From DATDAH01 sp036525535 (lineage in GTDB: Bacteria; Actinomycetota; Acidimicrobiia; Acidimicrobiales; DATDAH01): a stretch of DNA of 10,977 nucleotides. The stretch spans positions 1-10,977 of the forward strand of contig DATDAH010000105.1 of NCBI GenBank assembly GCA_036525535.1, written 5' to 3'. Below are positions 6,495 through 10,977 of this stretch, piece after piece (the first letter of the stretch is position 1; each line of letters opens with the position of its first letter). A program made the position numbers and the translations under genes. The notes under the pieces were generated by a model. It saw only the letters and a list, made by a program, of their open reading frames with translations. It did not search any database and had not been told where the DNA came from.

Positions 6495-9113
6495 ATGTCA
6501 TCCGCGCAGGCCGCGGTGCCGACGCACCTCCGGGTCGAGCACCTCGACGAACCGATCGGGCTCGACGTCCGGCGGCCGCGGTTGTCGTGGTGGCTGCCCG
6601 CGGGGCTCGTCGCGCAGGAGGCCTACGAGCTCCGAATCGACGGGGTCGAGTCGGGCCGGGTCGACTCCGACCAGCACGTGCTCGTGCCGTGGCCGAGCGG
6701 CGATCTCCTGTCGGGCCAGCAGGTGACCTGGCAGGTCCGGGTGTGGGGCGACGGGACATTGTCCGAGCTCTCGGAGCCCGTGGTGTTCGAGACCGGCCTC
6801 CTCGACGCATCGGACTGGTCCGCGTCCTGGATCGAGCCCGCCGGACGTCCCGTGGAGGGTGCGCCGGGCCGGCGCCCCGCCCCGGTGCTGCGGCACGAGT
6901 TCGTCGTCGATCGGCCCATCGATCGGGCCCGCCTCTACGCCACAGCGCACGGGGTGTACGAGGCGTTCCTCGCCGAGGAGCGCATTGGTGACCTCGAGCT
7001 GACCCCGGGCACGACCAGCTACCGGAATCGGCTCCAGGTCCAGACCTTCGACGTCACCGCACTCCTGCACGAAGGGGCCAACGAGCTGCAGGTGGTGCTG
7101 TCGGACGGCTGGTGGCGGGGCCAGAACGGGAACATGCGCGCCCACGACTGCTACGGCACGACCCTCGCCTTTCTCGGCCAGCTCCACGTCGACCACCCCG
7201 ACGGAACCCGGACCGTCGTGGCCACCGACGGCACCTGGACCTGGACCAGCGGCCCGATCCTCGGCGCCGACCTGATGGCGGGACAGATGGTCGACCTTCG
7301 GATCCCGCTCGAGGGGTGGGCCCCCGTGACCGTCGTCGACCACGGCCTCGCCAACCTCTGTGGCTCCCCCGCGCCGCCGATGCGGCGGATCGAGGAGCTG
7401 CGACCGGTGGCCGTCACCGAGCCCGTCCCCGGGCACCAGGTCGTCGACGTCGGCCAGAACATCAACGGCTGGGTCCGGCTCACCGGGCTCGGCGCCGCCG
7501 GCACCGAGGTGACCCTGACCCACGGCGAGGTCCTCGACGACCGAGGCGACGTCACCATCGAGCACCTGCTCTCTGCCGACCAGGCGACGGGCGAGCCCCT
7601 GAGCGACATCCAGGTCGACCGGGTAGTGACCGGGGACCGACCCGACGAGGGGTTCGAGCCCCGCCACACCAGTCACGGCTTCCAGTACGTGCGGGTCGAG
7701 GGCCTCGACCACGAGCTGGGTGTCGGCGACATCACCGGAGTGGTGGTCCACACGGACCTGCGTCGGACGGGCTGGTTCCGGTGCAGTGACGACCGGATCA
7801 ACCGGCTCCACGAGGCGACGGTGTGGAGCTTCCGCGACAACGCCTGTGACATCCCCACCGACTGCCCGCAACGGGAACGGGCGGGCTGGACCGGGGACTG
7901 GCAGCTGTTCGTGCCGACGGCGGCGCTCCTCTACGACGTCGCCGGGTTCTCGCTGAAATGGCTCCGGGACCTGGCCGCCGAACAGCGAGACGACGGCCTG
8001 GTGCTCAACGTCGCCCCGGAACCCCGCGGGTCGGCCCTCTGGGAGGATCCCATCGCCCGGTTCCTCCAGGGGTCGGCCGGCTGGGGCGACGCCGCGGTGA
8101 TCGTCCCGTGGGAGCTGTACCGGGCCTACGGCGACCTCGACCTGGTCGACGAGCTGTGGCCGCTCATGGCGGGGTGGGTCGACTTCGCCGCCGGCCGAGC
8201 CCGGGAAGAGCGCCGACCCGAACGGGTCGAGGCGAGGCCTGAGCCCGCCGACCACGAAGTGTTCCTCTGGGACACCGGCTTCCACTGGGGCGAGTGGTGC
8301 GAGCCAGGCGGCAACGACCTCCGGGCCACGCTGGCCGACGACATCGGCCACCTGGCCACGGCGTACCTCCACCGCTCCTCGGACCTCCTGTCCCGCATGG
8401 CCGACCTGCTCGACCGGGACGCCGATGCCGAGCGCTACCGGGCCCTCGCCGAAGGGTCCCGCCGCGCGTGGCAGGCGGAGTACCTGGCCGACGACGGGAC
8501 GGTGACCCCGGGTGACCAGGCGACCCTGGTGCGCGCCCTGGCGTTCGCACTGGTGCCCGACGAGGTCCGGGCCACCGTCGTCGACCAGCTGGTCGCCGCG
8601 GTCCGGGCCGCCGACAACCACCTCACGACCGGTTTCCTGGCCACACCGCTCCTGTTGCCGACACTGGCCGATGCTGGTCACATCGACGTCGCCTATGAGC
8701 TGCTGTTTCAGGACACCGCTCCCGCCTGGCTACCGATGATCGACCAGGGGGCGACCACGGTCTGGGAGAACTGGGAGGGGTTGGACGGCGATGGGAAGGG
8801 CTCGTTGAACCACTACAGCAAAGGCGCGGTGGTTTCCTTCCTCCACACGCACACCGCCGGGCTCCAGCCGCTCGAGCCCGCCTACCGGCGCTTCCGGGTG
8901 GCTCCCCATCCCGGTGGCGGCCTGACCTCAGCCGAGGCCGTCCTCGACGCCGACCACGGCCGGATCGAGGTCTCCTGGCAGGAGCTCAGCGAAGGGACGA
9001 CCGAGATCGACGTCCTCGTACCGGCAGGAACCGAGGCCGAGGTCGACCTACCCGATGGTCAGCACCACGCCGTCGCCCCCGGCCGCTGGCGCGGTCACTG
9101 GCGCAACCCCTGA
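6495..9113 (+). CDS. GH78 alpha-L-rhamnosidase, cytoplasmic
   Basis: An 872-residue inverting glycosidase that should release terminal L-rhamnose from glycosides. Domains in order: N-terminal beta-sandwich beginning THLRVEHLDEPIGLDVRRPRLSW (7-32 region); a lectin-like Bac_rhamnosid_N region with LYATAHGVYEAFLAEERIG (147-165) and LSDGWWRGQNG (202-212); a further beta domain with VVDVGQNINGWVRL (316-329) and LTHGEVLDDRG (341-351); the (alpha/alpha)6 catalytic barrel from about 425; and a C-terminal beta-sandwich from about 790. The catalytic signature DCPQRERAGWTGD (456-468) supplies D456, general acid E461 and D468. E758 in TTVWENWEG fits the general base, and SLNHY (770-774) is the usual barrel motif. 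The length is typical. No signal peptide or membrane segment is seen, so the substrate must be imported. The start is ATG 6495 with only a weak upstream GAGG overlapping the previous stop, suggesting translational coupling. No rhamnose catabolic genes are in view. Confidence 0.95.
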   Translation: MSSAQAAVPTHLRVEHLDEPIGLDVRRPRLSWWLPAGLVAQEAYELRIDGVESGRVDSDQHVLVPWPSGDLLSGQQVTWQVRVWGDGTLSELSEPVVFETGLLDASDWSASWIEPAGRPVEGAPGRRPAPVLRHEFVVDRPIDRARLYATAHGVYEAFLAEERIGDLELTPGTTSYRNRLQVQTFDVTALLHEGANELQVVLSDGWWRGQNGNMRAHDCYGTTLAFLGQLHVDHPDGTRTVVATDGTWTWTSGPILGADLMAGQMVDLRIPLEGWAPVTVVDHGLANLCGSPAPPMRRIEELRPVAVTEPVPGHQVVDVGQNINGWVRLTGLGAAGTEVTLTHGEVLDDRGDVTIEHLLSADQATGEPLSDIQVDRVVTGDRPDEGFEPRHTSHGFQYVRVEGLDHELGVGDITGVVVHTDLRRTGWFRCSDDRINRLHEATVWSFRDNACDIPTDCPQRERAGWTGDWQLFVPTAALLYDVAGFSLKWLRDLAAEQRDDGLVLNVAPEPRGSALWEDPIARFLQGSAGWGDAAVIVPWELYRAYGDLDLVDELWPLMAGWVDFAAGRAREERRPERVEARPEPADHEVFLWDTGFHWGEWCEPGGNDLRATLADDIGHLATAYLHRSSDLLSRMADLLDRDADAERYRALAEGSRRAWQAEYLADDGTVTPGDQATLVRALAFALVPDEVRATVVDQLVAAVRAADNHLTTGFLATPLLLPTLADAGHIDVAYELLFQDTAPAWLPMIDQGATTVWENWEGLDGDGKGSLNHYSKGAVVSFLHTHTAGLQPLEPAYRRFRVAPHPGGGLTSAEAVLDADHGRIEVSWQELSEGTTEIDVLVPAGTEAEVDLPDGQHHAVAPGRWRGHWRNP

Positions 9114-9130
9114 GCACCCCTCGCCCGCCG

Positions 9131-9164
9131 AGTGACATTGCCGTCACTGGTCATACTGGCGCCA
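9131..9164 (+). promoter_or_regulatory. Putative leaderless promoter and palindromic operator of the CoA ligase
   Basis: The 50-bp gap after the rhamnosidase holds an inverted repeat AGTGAC (9131-9136), six-base centre, GTCACT (9143-9148). Next is a -10-like CATACT (9152-9157) placed so that transcription would begin at the A of ATG 9164. There is no Shine-Dalgarno and no convincing -35, as if an activator were needed or readthrough from the rhamnosidase dominates. The palindrome covers about -16 to -33 relative to the predicted start, a typical repressor position. Confidence 0.45.
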
Positions 9165-10783
9165 TGACCGCGCTCGGCCGGTTGCTGCTCGAACGCAGCG
9201 AGGACGACCGACCCGCTCTCCTCTACGAGGACCGGCGCTGGACGTACCGAGACCTGGTCCACGAGGGCTGGCGACGAGCCGCGCTGTTCGCCGGGTTGCG
9301 CGACCCGGACCGGCCCCCGCACGTCGGCGTCCTCCTCGACAACGTGCCCGACTACCTCTTCTGGCTCACCGCGGGCGCCCTTTCGGGCACGGTCGTGGTC
9401 GGGATCAACTCGACGTACCGGGGCGATCAGCTCGCCCAGCTGATCGACCACACCGATTGTCAGGCACTGGTGACGGCCAGCGACCTCTCCGGCCTGCTCG
9501 ACGGCGTGTGCCACACGGTCCCGTCGGAGCGGGTCTTGCTGACCGACGAGGCCAACCACGCCGCGGCGCTGGACGCCGCCCGTCCGGTCGAGGGCGAGCT
9601 ACCCCCACCGTCCGACGACGACCTGTTCCTGCTCATGTTCACGTCGGGTTCGACCGGGCTGCCCAAGGCCGTGCGGTGCACCCAGGGGCGGATCGGCCGC
9701 ACCGGCGCCCACGTCGCCGGCATCGCCGAGCTGGCCGATGACGATGTCGTCTACGCGCCCCTGCCGTTCTTCCACGCCGCTTCCCTCTTCACCGGCTGGG
9801 CGTCGGCGGTCCACGCGGGCATCCCGATCTCGACCCGAAAGCGCTTCTCCGCCACCGCCACCGTGCCCGACATCCGGGCCTTCGGGGCCACGCTCCTGAC
9901 CTACACGGGCAAGGTCCTCAACTACATCCTCGCCGTGCCGGCGGCTCCGGACGACGCCGACGTCCCGCTCCGGATCGCCATCGGCAACGAGGCGTCGGAG
10001 CCCGACATCCGCGAGTTCGCCCGTCGCTTCGACTGCCAGGTGCGCGACAGCTACGGCTCGACCGAGGGCGTCATCATCATCCGCCGCGACCCGTCGATGC
10101 CCGCCGGGGCCCTGGGGACGGCGGACGACTCGGTGAAGGTGCTCGACCCCGAGACGGGTGCGGAGTGCCTGCCGGTGGTGTTCGACGACCAGCACCGGGT
10201 CATGAACATGGAAGCGGCCGTGGGCGAGATCGTCGAGACCAAGCCCACCTCGGGCTTCGAGGGCTACTACCGCAACCCGGCGGCCACCGAGCAACGCTTC
10301 CGCGACGGCGCCTACTGGTCCGGCGACCTGGCCTATCGCGACGCCGACGGCTGGCTCTACTTCGCGGGCCGGTCGAACGAATGGCTGCGGGTCGACGGCG
10401 AGAACTTCGCCGCCGGTCCGGTCGAGGCGATCATCGCCCGCCACCCCGACGTGCGATCCGTGGCCGTCTACGCCGTCCCCGACGACCCGGTCGGCGACCG
10501 CGTCATGGTGGCCCTGGAGCTCCGCGAGGGAGCGACGTTCCACCCGGCGACCTTCGACGAGTTCCTCCGCGGCCAGCCGGACCTGGGACCGAAGTGGATC
10601 CCCGCCTTCGTGCGGGTCGATGACGAGCTCCCGAAGCTGTCGAGCATGAAGCTGGACAAGACCGCGCTCCGGCACGACGCCTGGCGGGTCGACCCGGTCG
10701 TCTGGCGTCCGAGCCGAGACGACCACCTGCAGCCCCTCACCGCCGAGGACCGCGAAGGCCTCGAACCCCTGCTCAGACGCTGA
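9164..10783 (+). CDS. AMP-forming acyl-CoA ligase, FadD1/FadD17-like
   Basis: A 539-residue cytoplasmic enzyme of the ANL superfamily that should activate a carboxylic acid with ATP to an acyl-AMP and then a CoA thioester. Core motifs are intact: phosphate loop FTSGSTGLPKAVRCT (159-173), PLPFFHAASLFTGWAS (199-214), SYGSTEG (296-302), YWSGDLAYRDADG (384-396) and the hinge region AGRSNEWLRVDGENF (401-415). In the C-terminal lid, LPKLSSMK places K496 where the adenylation lysine belongs, though the usual T-A-T-G/N-K wording is altered. The PKAVRCT wording and the AGR-x(4)-LRVDGEN hinge recall the actinobacterial FadD1/FadD17 group, some members of which act on steroid side chains or long acyl chains. 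The acid used here is not known. It is co-directional with the dioxygenase and rhamnosidase but seems to have its own promoter. Its last bases overlap a duplicated piece of the neighbouring amidohydrolase gene. Confidence 0.92.
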   Translation: MTALGRLLLERSEDDRPALLYEDRRWTYRDLVHEGWRRAALFAGLRDPDRPPHVGVLLDNVPDYLFWLTAGALSGTVVVGINSTYRGDQLAQLIDHTDCQALVTASDLSGLLDGVCHTVPSERVLLTDEANHAAALDAARPVEGELPPPSDDDLFLLMFTSGSTGLPKAVRCTQGRIGRTGAHVAGIAELADDDVVYAPLPFFHAASLFTGWASAVHAGIPISTRKRFSATATVPDIRAFGATLLTYTGKVLNYILAVPAAPDDADVPLRIAIGNEASEPDIREFARRFDCQVRDSYGSTEGVIIIRRDPSMPAGALGTADDSVKVLDPETGAECLPVVFDDQHRVMNMEAAVGEIVETKPTSGFEGYYRNPAATEQRFRDGAYWSGDLAYRDADGWLYFAGRSNEWLRVDGENFAAGPVEAIIARHPDVRSVAVYAVPDDPVGDRVMVALELREGATFHPATFDEFLRGQPDLGPKWIPAFVRVDDELPKLSSMKLDKTALRHDAWRVDPVVWRPSRDDHLQPLTAEDREGLEPLLRR

Positions 10784-10890
10784 CGCCGAGCAGGGCGACC
10801 TCGGCGTACTGGCGCCCGATTGGGGGGCTAGAGCACCCCAATCAGGCGCCAGAACGAGGGTGGTCAGACGGCCACGCCGAGCAGGGCGAC
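10773..10890. repeat. 27-bp direct repeat flanking a hairpin; left copy is a duplicated amidohydrolase 3' end
   Basis: Copies at 10773-10799 and 10864-10890 agree at 24 of 27 bases: seven identical (TCAGACG), three different, then 17 identical (ACGCCGAGCAGGGCGAC). The right copy is the true end of the minus-strand amidohydrolase gene (VALLGVAV, stop). The left copy, read the same way, ends VALLGVSV, stop, and overlaps the last 11 bases of the CoA ligase gene. Similarity stops abruptly beyond the 27 bases. The differences amount to one silent change and one Ala/Ser change, as between two coding copies. It is a relic of duplication, insertion or deletion. Confidence 0.8.
10805..10856. terminator. 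Long inverted repeat between convergent genes, probable bidirectional terminator
   Basis: Arms at 10805-10825 and 10836-10856 pair at 19 of 21 positions around a 10-base loop, the core being CTGGCGCC with ATTGGGG on one side and CCCCAAT with GGCGCCAG on the other. It lies 22 bp after the CoA ligase stop and 8 bp beyond the amidohydrolase stop, as expected for a shared terminator. Neither side has a T-tract, so it would be of the hairpin-only type often proposed in high-GC actinobacteria. It could instead be a dispersed palindromic element. Confidence 0.6.
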
Positions 10891-10977
10891 TGCGTTGTCC
10901 CGGGCGATCCGCTGGACCTCCTCGGCGGGCAGGCCGGCCAGGGTGTCGGTGACGAACTCGAGGGGCTCACGGGTGCC
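10864..10977 (-). CDS. C-terminal end of an amidohydrolase-like protein (partial, runs off right edge)
   Basis: Only the last 37 residues are visible, with stop TGA at 10864-10866. They include EFVTDTLAGLPAEEVQRIAR and end DNAVALLGVAV. This resembles the closing helix and tail of amidohydrolase-2 (COG2159) metal-dependent hydrolases, where an L-P-x-E-x(2)-x-x-I stretch is followed by a Gly/Asp-Asn-Ala motif and a Leu-Phe/Leu-Gly end. The metal-binding and catalytic residues are off-window, so the assignment rests on the tail alone. It converges on the CoA ligase and shares the hairpin with it. Confidence 0.62.
   Translation of the reverse strand, partial: GTREPLEFVTDTLAGLPAEEVQRIARDNAVALLGVAV

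Noticed and set aside
7819..7900. Shortened catalytic signature in the rhamnosidase (QRER instead of QRDER)
   Set aside because: Some well-characterised GH78 enzymes have the same spacing of Asp-x4-Glu-x6-Asp, so the site looks functional.
6498..8681. 727-codon minus-strand frame opposite the rhamnosidase
   Set aside because: Lies fully inside a gene with all GH78 motifs; no ribosome site or domain; a typical high-GC shadow.
9599..10726. 375-codon minus-strand frame opposite the CoA ligase
   Set aside because: Same reason: fully covered by a motif-complete ligase gene, with no independent support.

Overview
The window is dense, very GC-rich, almost fully coding DNA from a high-GC Gram-positive-type bacterium. 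A fused LivH-LivM permease, a FadD1/FadD17-like CoA ligase, an SCP2-like/PhyH dioxygenase and two apparently leaderless promoters point to an actinobacterium. I suspect the Acidimicrobiia, but that placement is an inference from gene content alone.

Left half (1-4989, minus strand): an ABC uptake system of the branched-chain amino acid (HAAT/Liv) type. In transcription order it has a LivJ-like lipoprotein receptor (3691-4989), an unusual fusion of a 12-TM major facilitator (MFS) domain with a LivF-type ABC ATPase (1337-3532), and a LivH-LivM permease fusion that runs off the left edge (1-1334). No LivG ATPase is visible, so it may lie beyond the edge. The receptor and the MFS-LivF gene each have upstream DNA with the same layout: TTGACG, a 17-bp spacer, a TA-type -10 box, a CGAGAA half-site, then a partly palindromic GAG-N-AT-N-ACGTT-N-TC box. 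This suggests one regulator acts at both places.

Divergent control region (4990-5235): about 245 bp with at least four inverted repeats. It holds the receptor promoter leftward and a leaderless promoter rightward. A perfect 14-bp palindrome sits in the 17-bp spacer of the receptor promoter, and a 22-bp palindrome (10-bp arms, 2-bp centre) overlaps the -35 of the rightward gene.

Right half (5236-10783, plus strand): a PhyH-family Fe(II)/2-oxoglutarate dioxygenase, then after 14 bp a large GH78 alpha-L-rhamnosidase with no signal peptide, then after 50 bp an AMP-forming acyl-CoA ligase with its own putative leaderless promoter and palindrome. One reading is that the transporter imports a rhamnosylated or aromatic/terpenoid compound that is then deglycosylated, hydroxylated and CoA-activated in the cytoplasm. 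The substrate cannot be read from the sequence, and the genes may not form one pathway.

Right edge (10784-10977): a long inverted repeat, probably a bidirectional terminator or a small palindromic element. It lies between the CoA ligase and the C-terminus of a convergent amidohydrolase-like gene. A second, slightly diverged copy of that gene's last 27 bp lies on the other side of the hairpin, overlapping the end of the ligase gene. No tRNA, rRNA, CRISPR array or recognisable insertion sequence was seen.
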